64,000 nucleotides of DNA from Kitasatospora cinereorecta (lineage in GTDB: Bacteria > Actinomycetota > Actinomycetes > Streptomycetales > Streptomycetaceae). The notes under the pieces were generated by a model. The model did not search any database. It worked only from the letters and a program-made list of their open reading frames with translations, and had not been told where the DNA came from. The stretch covers positions 496,001 through 560,000 of the forward strand of contig NZ_JAMZDX010000006.1 of the NCBI RefSeq assembly GCF_024172095.1. The letters run 5' to 3'. This document shows, piece by piece, positions 16,959 to 25,618 of the stretch; positions within the stretch are counted from its first letter, which is position 1, and every line of letters starts with the position of its first letter. The translations under genes were made by a program, and so were the position numbers.

Positions 16959-18125
16959 TCAGGACTTCTTCTTCGGCCGCTGGCCGCCGCGCTTGGGCTG
17001 CTGGCGCTGGCCCGGCCGGGCACCCGGCTTGGCCCCCGCGGGCTTCGCCCCGCCCGGACGGCCGGCACCCGCCGGCTCGGCGTCCACCGGAGCGGCGTCC
17101 GCGGGCTCGGCCTCGGCGACCTCGGCCTCGCCGTCCTTGTGCAGCACGGGACCCTGGTGCGAGCCGGCGGCCTGGCGCTGGGCCTTGCTCTGCTTGCGCG
17201 GCTGCTGCCGGCGGACCTGCACGCTCTCCTCGACCACAGCGGCCGCGGCGGCCGACGACGAGGACTTGCCGCCCGAGAGCATGGCCATCAGGCCGACCTT
17301 CTTGATCGAGCCGTCCGGGTTGATCCGGCCCTGCCGCTTCAACCGCTCCTGGCGCTCGGCGAAGGCCTTGCTGCCCGGCGTCGGGTTGTTGCGGATGACG
17401 ATCAGCTGCTGGCCCATCGACCAGACGTTGGTGGTCAGCCAGTAGACCAGGACACCGACCGGGAAGTTGATGCCCATCACGGCGAACATGACCGGGAAGA
17501 CGTACATCAGCATCTTCTGCTGCTGCATGAACGGCGTCTTCACCGTGAGGTCGACGTTCTTGGTCATCAGCTGGCGCTGGGTGATGAACTGCGACAGCGA
17601 CATCAGCACGATCATGACCGCGCAGACGATCTGGATGTGGACGCTGTCCGCGCCGACGAACTTCGCCGACAGCGGCGCACCGAAGATGTGCGCCTGCTTG
17701 GCGCTCGCCAGCAGGTCGGCGTTGATCACGCCGATCGGCTTGTCATTGGCGACCGAGGCCAGCACACCGTAGAGGGCGGTGAAGAACGGCGCCTGCACGA
17801 TGATGGGAAGGCAGCTGGAGAACGGGTTGGTACCCGCCTCCTTGTACAGCTTCATCATCTCTTCGGACTGGCGCTGCTTGTCGTTCTTGTAGCGCTCCTG
17901 GATGGCCTTCATCTTCGGCTGGATCGCCTGCATGGCCCGGGTCGCCTTGATCTGCTTCACGAAGAGCGGGATCAGGCAGATCCGGATGACGACCACCATC
18001 ATCACGATGGACAGGCCCCACGCCAAGCCACCGTCGGGATCGAAGACGTGGCTGAACAGCGAGTGGAACTGGACGATGATCCAGGACACCGCTGTGTAGA
18101 GGGGACTCAGAAAACCGAAGGTCAC
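16959..18125 (-). CDS. yidC: Membrane protein insertase YidC/Oxa1
   Basis: 388 residues, five predicted transmembrane helices. It inserts proteins into the plasma membrane, alone or with SecYEG. The N-terminal helix, the cytoplasmic helical hairpin (MQAIQPKMKAIQERY) and the conserved NPFSSCLPIIVQAPFF are all present. The last 110 or so residues form a Lys/Arg-rich, Ala/Pro-rich tail that can bind the ribosome. The GTG start has AAGGAG overlapping the yidD stop, so the two are coupled. Confidence 0.95.
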   Translation of the reverse strand: MTFGFLSPLYTAVSWIIVQFHSLFSHVFDPDGGLAWGLSIVMMVVVIRICLIPLFVKQIKATRAMQAIQPKMKAIQERYKNDKQRQSEEMMKLYKEAGTNPFSSCLPIIVQAPFFTALYGVLASVANDKPIGVINADLLASAKQAHIFGAPLSAKFVGADSVHIQIVCAVMIVLMSLSQFITQRQLMTKNVDLTVKTPFMQQQKMLMYVFPVMFAVMGINFPVGVLVYWLTTNVWSMGQQLIVIRNNPTPGSKAFAERQERLKRQGRINPDGSIKKVGLMAMLSGGKSSSSAAAAAVVEESVQVRRQQPRKQSKAQRQAAGSHQGPVLHKDGEAEVAEAEPADAAPVDAEPAGAGRPGGAKPAGAKPGARPGQRQQPKRGGQRPKKKS

Positions 18126-18128
18126 CGG

Positions 18129-18443
18129 TCAGACTCCTTGGACATCGGGCTTCGCCACCGGCTCCGGCTCGGCGGTCCCGCTCGTGGGGCTCAGCAGATT
18201 GCGCAGCCGGCGATGCCACACCGGGTGCTTGCGCGGCGGAACGTGGTCGACCCCTCCGGGGGACCAGGGGTTGCAGCGCAGGATGCGCCAGGCGGTGAGA
18301 CCGCTGCCCTTGATCGCTCCATGCACACGCACCGCCTCGTACCCGTAGTGCGAACACGAGGGGTAGTAGCGGCAGACCGGGCCGAGCAGCGGACTGATCG
18401 TCCACTGGTAGAGCCTGATCAGGCCCATCAGCAGGTACTTCAT
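18129..18443 (-). CDS. yidD: Membrane protein insertion efficiency factor YidD
   Basis: 104 residues. The core YQWTISPLLGPVCRYYPSCS and the CNPWSPGGVDHVP signature identify the family. It is a small amphipathic membrane-associated protein that assists YidC. Its ATG overlaps the rnpA stop by four bases (ATGA). Confidence 0.95.
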   Translation of the reverse strand: MKYLLMGLIRLYQWTISPLLGPVCRYYPSCSHYGYEAVRVHGAIKGSGLTAWRILRCNPWSPGGVDHVPPRKHPVWHRRLRNLLSPTSGTAEPEPVAKPDVQGV

Positions 18444-18868
18444 CGCCCTGCTCCCGTCGGCGCACTGCCGGTCGGCTCCGCCCGGAGCAGACGCCGCAGC
18501 GCCGCGTCCAGGTCGTGCTCGAGATCGTGGTACGAAGCGTCCGCCGCCGCGGGCAGCGCACGTACCACTATCAGGCTACCTGCGGGCAGCCTGGACAGAC
18601 GCTCACGGATCAGGTGACGTAGTCGACGCTTCACCAGGTTGCGCACGACCGCGGGACCCACGGCCTTGCTCACGACGAAACCCGCACGCGCCGAAGGAAG
18701 CCCCTCGGCGACGTGCGGGTGCAAGTCGCTGTTCCGGTCGCTCGGCCCCACCGGTTCGCCGTCTCTGTTGAGATGGACCACCAGCAGGGGCCGACCGGCC
18801 CGGCGACCGCGTTTCACCGCGGTCGCGAAGTCCTGGCGCCGCCGCAGCCGATTCTCGGTGGGCAGCAC
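18440..18868 (-). CDS. rnpA: Ribonuclease P protein component
   Basis: About 142 residues. The basic protein subunit that helps the RNase P RNA trim tRNA 5' ends. It begins LPTENRLRRRQDF and carries the signature VVRNLVKRRLRHL, which contacts RNA. GTG 18868 gives the expected N-terminus. It lies 19 bases after rpmH and overlaps yidD by four bases, in the near-universal rpmH-rnpA order. Confidence 0.94.
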   Translation of the reverse strand: MLPTENRLRRRQDFATAVKRGRRAGRPLLVVHLNRDGEPVGPSDRNSDLHPHVAEGLPSARAGFVVSKAVGPAVVRNLVKRRLRHLIRERLSRLPAGSLIVVRALPAAADASYHDLEHDLDAALRRLLRAEPTGSAPTGAGR

Positions 18869-18887
18869 TGCAGACCCTCGGCGAAGA

Positions 18888-19025
18888 TCAGGCGGACAGC
18901 GCGGCGCGGCCCTTGCCACGACGGGCCGACAGGATGGCACGGCCGGCGCGGGTACGCATGCGCAGCCGGAAGCCGTGGGTCTTGGCGCGACGACGGTTGT
19001 TCGGCTGGAAGGTGCGCTTGCTCAC
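18888..19025 (-). CDS. rpmH: 50S ribosomal protein L34
   Basis: 45 residues, matching the L34 family throughout: starts SKRTFQPNNRRRAKTHGF and ends with an Ala/Arg/Lys-rich helix. First gene of the leftward rpmH-rnpA-yidD-yidC-jag run. The GTG start at 19025 is set by the conserved N-terminus. Confidence 0.97.
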   Translation of the reverse strand: MSKRTFQPNNRRRAKTHGFRLRMRTRAGRAILSARRGKGRAALSA

Positions 19026-19236
19026 TCGGGGGCTCCTGGGATGAATCGTAGGATGACGGGAGGTCGCTTGGCCGTCACCGTGCGTCCGCGTGATCTCCCC
19101 TGTGATCGGGAAATCCGGCCCCAACGACCCAGATCTGCTGGGATTGAGGCGATCCACGGCGCCCGTGCTGCGCGCGTCATGGAAGCGGGCGGACCCGCGG
19201 ACATGCGGCAGCGGCCATCGACAACTCGACCTGGTT

Positions 19237-19266
19237 ACGGTACGCGGGAGCGGGGTCGAGGGTCAA
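19237..19266 (-). promoter_or_regulatory. Predicted rpmH promoter
   Basis: On the minus strand, TTGACC (19266-19261) and TACCGT (19242-19237) are 18 bases apart, a good vegetative (HrdB-type) promoter. It would give a leader of about 200 bases before rpmH. Confidence 0.65.
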
Positions 19267-19286
19267 ACCAGCCGGACCGGGGCCTG

Positions 19287-19307
19287 TTGCCCACAGCCTG
19301 TGGACAA
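19287..19307. promoter_or_regulatory. Inverted pair of DnaA boxes at the dnaA promoter
   Basis: TTGCCCACA (19287-19295, one mismatch) and the reverse box TGTGGACAA (19299-19307, perfect) sit just upstream of the predicted dnaA -35 element. DnaA autoregulation through such boxes is known in Streptomyces. Confidence 0.8.
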
Positions 19308-19311
19308 CGAC

Positions 19312-19340
19312 TTGAATCAGCTCTGTCCGCTGACTACCGT
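19312..19340 (+). promoter_or_regulatory. Predicted dnaA promoter
   Basis: TTGAAT (19312-19317) and TACCGT (19335-19340) with a 17-base spacer. The start would be near 19347, leaving a leader of about 60 bases. The -10 hexamer is identical to that proposed for the divergent rpmH promoter. Confidence 0.65.
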
Positions 19341-19409
19341 TGCAGGACTTGTCTGGTTTGTTCTGTCCCTTGACACCCCGCACCTCGGGGAACGAGAAAG
19401 CGTGCTCCA

Positions 19410-21269
19410 GTGGCTGACCTGAACAGCGATCTCGTCCTCGTCTGGGCGAAGGTCGTCGAACAACTGGTCAACGACGCCGGGGCCGCCGACAGCGACAAGA
19501 TGTGGCTGCGCCGCACCCAGCCGATGTGGATGATGCACGGTACGGCGCTGCTGGCCACCCCCAACGAGCGGGCCAAGCAGGTCCTGGAGGGCCGGCTGCT
19601 GCCGCAGCTGACCGACGCGCTCTCCCGCGAGTTCGGCCGCCCGGTCCGGATCGCGGTCATGGTGGACGCCGGCGCCACGCCGCCCGCCCCCGCCGCACCG
19701 GCCCCCGAGCCGCCCGCCGCCCCCGCCGACGAGTGGCCCCCGCCCTCCTACGAGCAGGGCCCGGCCTACCCGCACCAGCAGCAGCCCGGCGGCTGGCCCT
19801 CGGCCGAGAGCTACCCGCCGCCCTCCCAGGACTACCAGCGCCCCTACGAGCAGCCCTACCAGTCCGGTCCGTCCTACGGCTCGTCCGGCTACGAGGGCGC
19901 TCCCTACGAGGACGAGGGCAGCGACGAGGCCGGCGGCTGGCCGCCGGCCCCCGCCCGTCCCGAGCGGCGCGGCGAGCCCGCGCCCCGGCGCGGCGGCCGC
20001 TCCACCGCCGACTCCGCCCAGGGCGACCTGTTCGGCGGCGCGCTCGGCTCCCCCGACGAGGACCGCCCACGCTCCGCGGCCGCCCGCCGCACCCCGGCCC
20101 GGCCGCCCGCGCAGCCCCCGGCGCTCCGCCCGGGCGGTCCGGGCGGTCCCGGCTCCCCGGTCGAGCGCACTCCCGCCCCCGGCGTGCCCGCGCCGCCCGG
20201 CGCACCGCCCGCCGGCGGCCCGCGCAAGGACGAGCCGGCCGCCCGGCTGAACCCCAAGTACCTGTTCGACACCTTCGTGATCGGCGCCAGCAACCGCTTC
20301 GCGCACGCCGCGGCGGTGGCGGTGGCCGAGGCCCCGGCGAAGGCGTACAACCCGCTCTTCATCTACGGCGAGTCCGGGCTGGGCAAGACCCACCTGCTGC
20401 ACGCCATCGGGCACTACTCGCGCAGCCTCTTCCCGGGCACCCGGGTGCGGTACGTGAGCTCCGAGGAGTTCACCAACGAGTTCATCAACTCCATCCGGGA
20501 CGGCAAGGCGGACGCGTTCCGCAAGCGGTACCGGGACGTGGACATCCTGCTCGTCGACGACGTGCAGTTCCTGGCGAGCAAGGAGTCCACGCAGGAGGAG
20601 TTCTTCCACACCTTCAACACCCTGCACAACGCCAACAAGCAGATCGTGCTCTCCTCGGACCGGCCGCCCAAGCAGCTGATCACGCTGGAGGACCGGCTGC
20701 GCAACCGCTTCGAGTGGGGACTGATCACCGACGTCACCCCGCCGGAGCTGGAGACCCGGATCGCGATCCTGCGGAAGAAGGCGATCCAGGAGCAGCTGAA
20801 CGCCCCGGCCGACGTGCTGGAGTTCATCGCCTCCCGGATCACCCGCAACATCCGCGAGCTGGAGGGCGCGCTGATCCGGGTGACGGCCTTCGCCAACCTC
20901 AACCGGGCGCCGGTCGACCTGGAGCTGGCCGGGATCGTCCTCAAGGACCTGATCCCGGGCGGGGACGAGGACGCCGGCCCGGAGATCACCGCGCAGGTCA
21001 TCATGCAGCAGACGGCGGCCTACTTCGGGCTGGGCGTGGACGACCTCTGCGGCTCCTCGCGCAGCCGGGTGCTGGTGACGGCCCGCCAGATCGCCATGTA
21101 CCTCTGCCGGGAGCTGACCGACCTGTCGCTGCCGAAGATCGGTGCTCAGTTCGGCGGCCGCGATCACACCACGGTGATGCACGCGGACCGGAAGATCCGC
21201 TCGCTGATGGCCGAGCGGCGGTCCATCTACAACCAGGTCACCGAGCTGACCAACCGCATCAAGAGCTAG
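19410..21269 (+). CDS. dnaA: Chromosomal replication initiator DnaA
   Basis: 619 residues, longer than most DnaA because of a Pro/Gly/Tyr-rich domain II spanning roughly residues 90-285, a hallmark of Streptomycetaceae. Domain I (helicase-loader contact) is the first 80 or so residues. Domain III is the AAA+ ATPase with Walker A GESGLGKTHLL near residue 320 and Walker B DILLVDDVQFL. Domain IV carries the box-binding signature GGRDHTTVMHADRKI. The GTG start at 19410 begins at the conserved VADLNSDLVLVW. It assembles on the boxes in the downstream oriC. Confidence 0.97.
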   Translation: MADLNSDLVLVWAKVVEQLVNDAGAADSDKMWLRRTQPMWMMHGTALLATPNERAKQVLEGRLLPQLTDALSREFGRPVRIAVMVDAGATPPAPAAPAPEPPAAPADEWPPPSYEQGPAYPHQQQPGGWPSAESYPPPSQDYQRPYEQPYQSGPSYGSSGYEGAPYEDEGSDEAGGWPPAPARPERRGEPAPRRGGRSTADSAQGDLFGGALGSPDEDRPRSAAARRTPARPPAQPPALRPGGPGGPGSPVERTPAPGVPAPPGAPPAGGPRKDEPAARLNPKYLFDTFVIGASNRFAHAAAVAVAEAPAKAYNPLFIYGESGLGKTHLLHAIGHYSRSLFPGTRVRYVSSEEFTNEFINSIRDGKADAFRKRYRDVDILLVDDVQFLASKESTQEEFFHTFNTLHNANKQIVLSSDRPPKQLITLEDRLRNRFEWGLITDVTPPELETRIAILRKKAIQEQLNAPADVLEFIASRITRNIRELEGALIRVTAFANLNRAPVDLELAGIVLKDLIPGGDEDAGPEITAQVIMQQTAAYFGLGVDDLCGSSRSRVLVTARQIAMYLCRELTDLSLPKIGAQFGGRDHTTVMHADRKIRSLMAERRSIYNQVTELTNRIKS

Positions 21270-21296
21270 TCGCCGCAGGCCGGTTGGCCGTGTGCA

Positions 21297-21330
21297 GGGG
21301 AGTCGGGCCGTTGGCCCGGCTCCCCTTTTT
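21297..21330 (+). terminator. Rho-independent terminator of dnaA
   Basis: A 13-bp stem with one G-T pair and a 3-base GTT loop, followed by TTTTT. It starts 27 bases past the dnaA stop. Confidence 0.92.
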
Positions 21331-21491
21331 CGTGGCCGCGGGCGAGGTGTGGAGGCCGCCGGGGCGGGGCAGGAATGGTTCGGCCGACGGGTCGGCAGAC
21401 GCCCTGCGGACTCCGGGCCGACGGTCCGCCAGGCCTGCCGCCGTACCGAACATCTGAGCAACAATTCGAACGGGATCGGCCCGATCGGCGG

Positions 21492-22064
21492 TCGTCCACA
21501 GGAGCGGGTGGTTCTACCCCGTCCACAGCCTGGGGAACGCCGAGTTATCCAGAATTCCTCCACAGGCGGTACGCCGCTAGGCTCTTCGGCGCAGGTCAGG
21601 TGCCTGGGGACTTGTGCACAAGACTTGTCCACAGGGTGTGGAAATCTGCTGGGCCGTCAGAGTGGCCTCCGGGTTATCCACTGCTTGTCCCCAGGGAAAT
21701 CCCAGTTATCCCCAGGTTCTCCACAGCCTCGTCCACAGTTCGACAACATTGCTCGGCCGTTCATGCCCAGGTGTGAAAGCCGTCACGTGATGTTGCCCAG
21801 GGCCCCGTGGATAACCGGGGTCGAAGCTGGGGACAGACTTGGGGATAACCTGTGGATACTCAGGGTGGGTTGTGGGTAACGCTCAGTCGTCCACAGCAAG
21901 GCCTGGTTGTCCACACTGGCGGTCCACAGGTTCTGTGGACAAAAAACAGGCCCTGAGCTGCGCAAACGCGGTTATCCACGGTTTCCACAGGCCCTACTAC
22001 TACTACTACACATAGAGACCCCTGAGCTTGATCAACAGTGGGGCGGGCCGAAATCTGTGGACAA
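21492..22064. other. oriC: Origin of replication oriC with about 24 DnaA-box-like 9-mers
   Basis: This stretch between dnaA and dnaN encodes nothing convincing and is packed with variants of TTGTCCACA. Exact matches are at 21625-21633, 21907-21915, 21934-21942 (reverse) and 22056-22064 (reverse). Close variants on the plus strand begin at 21492, 21519, 21545, 21556, 21612, 21674, 21685, 21706, 21717, 21729, 21887, 21920, 21972 and 21981. Reverse ones begin at 21637, 21806, 21828, 21840, 21851 and 21871. The left half is almost all forward and the 21806-21879 block almost all reverse, so two arms face each other. This matches the two-cluster oriC described for Streptomyces. Confidence 0.95.
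21972..22015 (+). promoter_or_regulatory. DnaA-trio unwinding element in oriC
   Basis: Box TTATCCACG (21972-21980) is followed by GTTTCCACA (21981-21989), a GGCC spacer, and five CTA repeats at 21994-22008, then CACATAGAGA. On the other strand this reads 3'-GAT-5' five times. Adjacent DnaA boxes, a GC spacer and then trios is the basal unwinding arrangement described for Bacillus subtilis. It is the most regular and most AT-rich element of this origin and probably where strands open. Confidence 0.75.
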
Positions 22065-22233
22065 GCCGGCCCCGACATCTGTTCGGCTTGCTTCCGCCCA
22101 TCTGCCCCGTCTGTCGGTGGAGTACGTCAGACTGTTCTCCGGCACCCGGTGGCCGAGCGGTCCGTCCGGTCGACAGGTGCAGGTACGACGATCAACAGCA
22201 CAAGCGACAGCAGAAGCCAGGAGGCGGTTACCG

Positions 22234-23364
22234 GTGAAGTTCCGGGTGGAGCGTGATGTCCTCGCGGAGGCGGTGGCCTGGGCTGCTCGCAGCCTCCCGG
22301 CGCGGCCGCCGGTGCCGGTCCTGGCCGGCCTGCTGCTGACGGCCCAGGAGGGCTCCCTGGCGCTCTCCGGCTTCGACTACGAGGTCTCGGCCCGGGTCGA
22401 GCTGGAGGCGGACGTCGAGGAGCAGGGCACGGTGCTGGTCTCCGGCCGCCTGCTCAACGACATCTCCCGCAACCTGCCCAACCGCCCGGTGGAGATCTCC
22501 ACCGACGGCATGCGGGTCAGCGTGGTGTGCGGCAGCTCGCGGTTCACCCTGCCGACGCTGCCGGTGGAGGAGTACCCGTCGCTGCCGCAGATGCCGACCG
22601 CGACCGGCACCGTCTCCGGCGACGTGTTCGCCTCCGCGGTCAGCCAGGCCGCCGTGGCCGCCGGCCGCGACGACACCCTGCCGGTGCTCACCGGCGTCCG
22701 GGTGGAGATCGACGGCGACCGGATCACCCTGGCCGCCACCGACCGGTACCGCTTCGCCGTCCGCGAGCTGCTGTGGAAGCCCGAGCAGCCGGACATCAAC
22801 GCGGTCGCCCTGGTGCCCGCCAAGACCCTGCAGGACATCGCCAAGTCCCTGGGCAGCGGCGACACGGTCTCCATCGCGCTGGCGACCGGCGGTGCCGGCG
22901 AGGGCCTGATCGGTTTCGAGGGCGCCGGCCGGCGGACCACCACCCGCCTGCTGGAGGGTGAGTTCCCCAAGTTCCGGTCGATCTTCCCGACCGAGTTCAG
23001 CGCGGTGGCCGCGGTGCAGACCCAGCCGTTCCTGGAGGCGCTCAAGCGCGTCTCGCTGGTGGCCGAGCGCAACACCCCGGTCCGGCTCAACTTCGAGCAG
23101 GGCGTGCTGACCCTGGAGGCCGGTTCGGGCGACGACGCGCAGGCGTCCGAGCGGGTCGAGGCGGACCTGGAGGGCGACGACATCTCGATCGCCTTCAACC
23201 CGGGCTACCTGGAGGAGGGCCTCAAGGCCATCGACTCCGCTTACGCGCAGCTGAGCTTCACCACCCCGACCAAGCCGGCGCTGCTGACCGGCAAGGCCGC
23301 GGTGGACGCCGAGGCCGACGACGCCTACCAGTACCTGATCATGCCGGTGCGCCTGTCCGGCTGA
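22234..23364 (+). CDS. dnaN: DNA polymerase III beta subunit (sliding clamp)
   Basis: About 376 residues in three similar domains. The start MKFRVERDVLAEAVAW and the C-terminal YLIMPVRL are diagnostic. It forms the dimeric ring that tethers the replicase. GTG 22234 has AGGAGG nine bases upstream; the longer open frame into oriC is not coding. It is separated from dnaA by oriC, the standard order in this family. Confidence 0.97.
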   Translation: MKFRVERDVLAEAVAWAARSLPARPPVPVLAGLLLTAQEGSLALSGFDYEVSARVELEADVEEQGTVLVSGRLLNDISRNLPNRPVEISTDGMRVSVVCGSSRFTLPTLPVEEYPSLPQMPTATGTVSGDVFASAVSQAAVAAGRDDTLPVLTGVRVEIDGDRITLAATDRYRFAVRELLWKPEQPDINAVALVPAKTLQDIAKSLGSGDTVSIALATGGAGEGLIGFEGAGRRTTTRLLEGEFPKFRSIFPTEFSAVAAVQTQPFLEALKRVSLVAERNTPVRLNFEQGVLTLEAGSGDDAQASERVEADLEGDDISIAFNPGYLEEGLKAIDSAYAQLSFTTPTKPALLTGKAAVDAEADDAYQYLIMPVRLSG

Positions 23365-23391
23365 CCGGTCGTTGATCCACAGGGTGTGGAT

Positions 23392-23428
23392 GACGGGCCT
23401 CCTCCGCCTGCCGGAGGGGGCCCCCGTC
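23392..23428 (+). terminator. Imperfect hairpin after dnaN
   Basis: GC-rich stem of about 14 bp with a two-base bulge around a CCTGC loop, 28 bases after the dnaN stop. Probable factor-independent terminator without a T tract. Confidence 0.55.
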
Positions 23429-23503
23429 GCTTCCCGGCGTAGGCTCAGGGCAGTGCGGCAAGGGCGCCGCCGCCAGGCACGTCACCACAGGTAAGGACTT
23501 CTC

Positions 23504-24379
23504 ATGGAGCTCGGCCTCATCGGTCTCGGCAAGATGGGCGGCAACATGCGCGAGCGCATCCGCCGCGCCGGCCACACCGTGATCGGGTACGACCGCAACC
23601 CCGAACTCGCCGACGTGGACAGCCTCGAGGAGCTGGTCGCCAAGCTGGAGGCTCCGCGCGTGGTCTGGGTGATGGTGCCGGCCGGCGGCCCGACCCGGGA
23701 CACCGTGGAGCTGCTCGGCGAGCTGCTCTCCCCCGGCGACGTGGTGGTCGACGGCGGCAACTCCCGCTGGACGGACGACATCCAGCACGCCGAGCTGCTG
23801 GCGGCCAAGGGCATCGGCTTCGTCGACTGCGGTGTCTCCGGCGGTGTCTGGGGCCTGGAGAACGGCTATGCGCTGATGTACGGCGGCGACGCCGAGCACG
23901 TGGCGAAGGTGCAGCCGGTCTTCGACGCGCTGAAGCCGGAGGGCGCGTTCGGTTCGGTGCACGCCGGCAAGGTGGGCGCGGGCCACTTCGCGAAGATGGT
24001 CCACAACGGCATCGAGTACGCGATGATGCAGGCCTTCGCCGAGGGCTGGGAGCTGCTGGAGGCGGCGCCCGAGGTCACCGACGTGCGCGAGGTGTTCCGC
24101 AGCTGGCAGGAGGGCACGGTGATCCGGTCCTGGCTGCTGGACCTGGCCGTGCGTGCGCTGGACGACGACGAGCACCTGGCCAAGCTCAAGGGCTGGGCCG
24201 CGGATTCGGGCGAGGGCCGCTGGACGGTCGAGGCCGCCATCGACCACGCGGTGCCGCTGCCGGCGATCACCGCCTCGCTGTTCGCGCGGTTCGCCTCGCG
24301 TCAGGACGACTCGCCGCAGATGAAGATGATCGCCGCGCTGCGCAACCAGTTCGGCGGCCACGCGGTCGAGTCGAAGTAA
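23504..24379 (+). CDS. gnd: 6-phosphogluconate dehydrogenase, decarboxylating (short, NAD-type)
   Basis: 291 residues. Oxidises 6-phosphogluconate to ribulose 5-phosphate and CO2 in the pentose phosphate pathway. The nucleotide-binding GLGKMGGNM is at residues 6-14, and the substrate loop is CGVSGGVWGLENGYALM. The length fits the short GndA/YqeC class rather than the 470-residue enzyme; that class is mostly NAD-dependent, which is inference here. The ATG follows AAGGACTTCTC. It sits between dnaN and recF, a Streptomyces-specific insertion in the replication cluster. Confidence 0.92.
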   Translation: MELGLIGLGKMGGNMRERIRRAGHTVIGYDRNPELADVDSLEELVAKLEAPRVVWVMVPAGGPTRDTVELLGELLSPGDVVVDGGNSRWTDDIQHAELLAAKGIGFVDCGVSGGVWGLENGYALMYGGDAEHVAKVQPVFDALKPEGAFGSVHAGKVGAGHFAKMVHNGIEYAMMQAFAEGWELLEAAPEVTDVREVFRSWQEGTVIRSWLLDLAVRALDDDEHLAKLKGWAADSGEGRWTVEAAIDHAVPLPAITASLFARFASRQDDSPQMKMIAALRNQFGGHAVESK

Positions 24380-24422
24380 GCACGCGAAGCCACCACCGAG
24401 AAGGCGAGCGCCGTACCCCGTC

Positions 24423-25556
24423 ATGCATGTCGCGCATCTGTCGCTCGCCGATTTCCGTTCCTACGCCCGGGTCGAGGTTCCGCTCGACCTGGGCGTGACG
24501 GCGTTCGTGGGCCCGAACGGCCAGGGCAAGACCAACCTGGTGGAGGCCGTCGGGTACGTGGCGACGCTGGGCAGCCACCGGGTGGCCACCGACGCCCCGC
24601 TGGTGCGGCTGGGAGCCGAGCGGGCGGTGATCCGCACCAGCGTGGTGCAGGGGGCGCGGACCACGCTGGTGGAGCTGGAGATCACCCCGGGGAAGGCCAA
24701 CCGGGCCCGGATCAACCGCTCGGACAACGTCCGGCCGCGGGACGTCCTGGGGGTGCTGCGGACGGTGCTGTTCGCCCCGGAGGACCTGGCGCTGGTGAAG
24801 GGCGACCCGGGGGAGCGCCGGCGTTTCCTGGACGAGCTGCTGACCGCCCGGGCGCCGCGGCTGGCCGGGGTGCGGCAGGACTACGAGCGGGTGCTGAAGC
24901 AGCGCAACGCGCTGCTGAAGACCGCCGCGATGGCCCGTCGGGCGGGCGGCGGCAAGGGGGCGGACCTGTCGACCCTGGAGGTCTGGGACGGGCACCTGGC
25001 GCGGGCCGGGGCGGAGCTGACCGCCTTCCGGCTGCAGCTGGTGGCGGCGCTGCAGCCGCTGGTTTCGCAGGCGTACCACCAGCTGGCGCCGGGGGGCGGG
25101 GAGACGGTGCTGGAGTACCGCTCGTCCTTCGAGGGGGAGCTGCCGTCCAGCCGGGAGCAGGCGGAGCTGCAGTTGCTGGAGGCGCTGCAGGGGGCGCGCA
25201 AGCAGGAGATCGAGCGGGGGCTGACGCTGGTCGGGCCGCACCGGGACGAGCTGGTGCTGCGGTTGGGGCCGCTGCCGGCGAAGGGGTACGCGAGCCACGG
25301 GGAGTCGTGGTCGTACGCGCTGGCGTTGCGGTTGGCCTCGTACGAGTTGTTGCGGTCGGACGGCGGGGAGCCGGTGCTGGTGCTGGACGACGTGTTCGCG
25401 GAGCTGGACGCGCGGCGGCGGGACCGGCTGGCGGAGCTGGTGGCGGGTGGTGAGCAGGTGCTGGTGACGGCGGCGGTGGCGGAGGACGTGCCGAAGGCGC
25501 TGGCGGGGGCGCGGTACGCGGTCTCGGAGGGCACGGTGGCCCGTCTGGACCCGTGA
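24423..25556 (+). CDS. recF: DNA replication and repair protein RecF
   Basis: 377 residues, SMC-like ABC ATPase that helps load RecA at gaps. Walker A is GPNGQGKTNLVEA (about residues 30-42). The C-terminal ABC signature region and Walker B LVLDDVFAELD are present. The start MHVAHLSLADFRSY is typical. Confidence 0.95.
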   Translation: MHVAHLSLADFRSYARVEVPLDLGVTAFVGPNGQGKTNLVEAVGYVATLGSHRVATDAPLVRLGAERAVIRTSVVQGARTTLVELEITPGKANRARINRSDNVRPRDVLGVLRTVLFAPEDLALVKGDPGERRRFLDELLTARAPRLAGVRQDYERVLKQRNALLKTAAMARRAGGGKGADLSTLEVWDGHLARAGAELTAFRLQLVAALQPLVSQAYHQLAPGGGETVLEYRSSFEGELPSSREQAELQLLEALQGARKQEIERGLTLVGPHRDELVLRLGPLPAKGYASHGESWSYALALRLASYELLRSDGGEPVLVLDDVFAELDARRRDRLAELVAGGEQVLVTAAVAEDVPKALAGARYAVSEGTVARLDP

Positions 25557-25618
25557 GTCCCTGGTGTTCCGTACTCTTGAGTACTTCACCGTCCACAGCC
25601 TGGGGATAGGAGCGTGCC

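Noticed and set aside
21907..22233. N-terminal extension of dnaN into oriC
   Set aside because: It covers DnaA boxes and the trio element. The conserved MKFRVERD start with AGGAGG lies at 22234.
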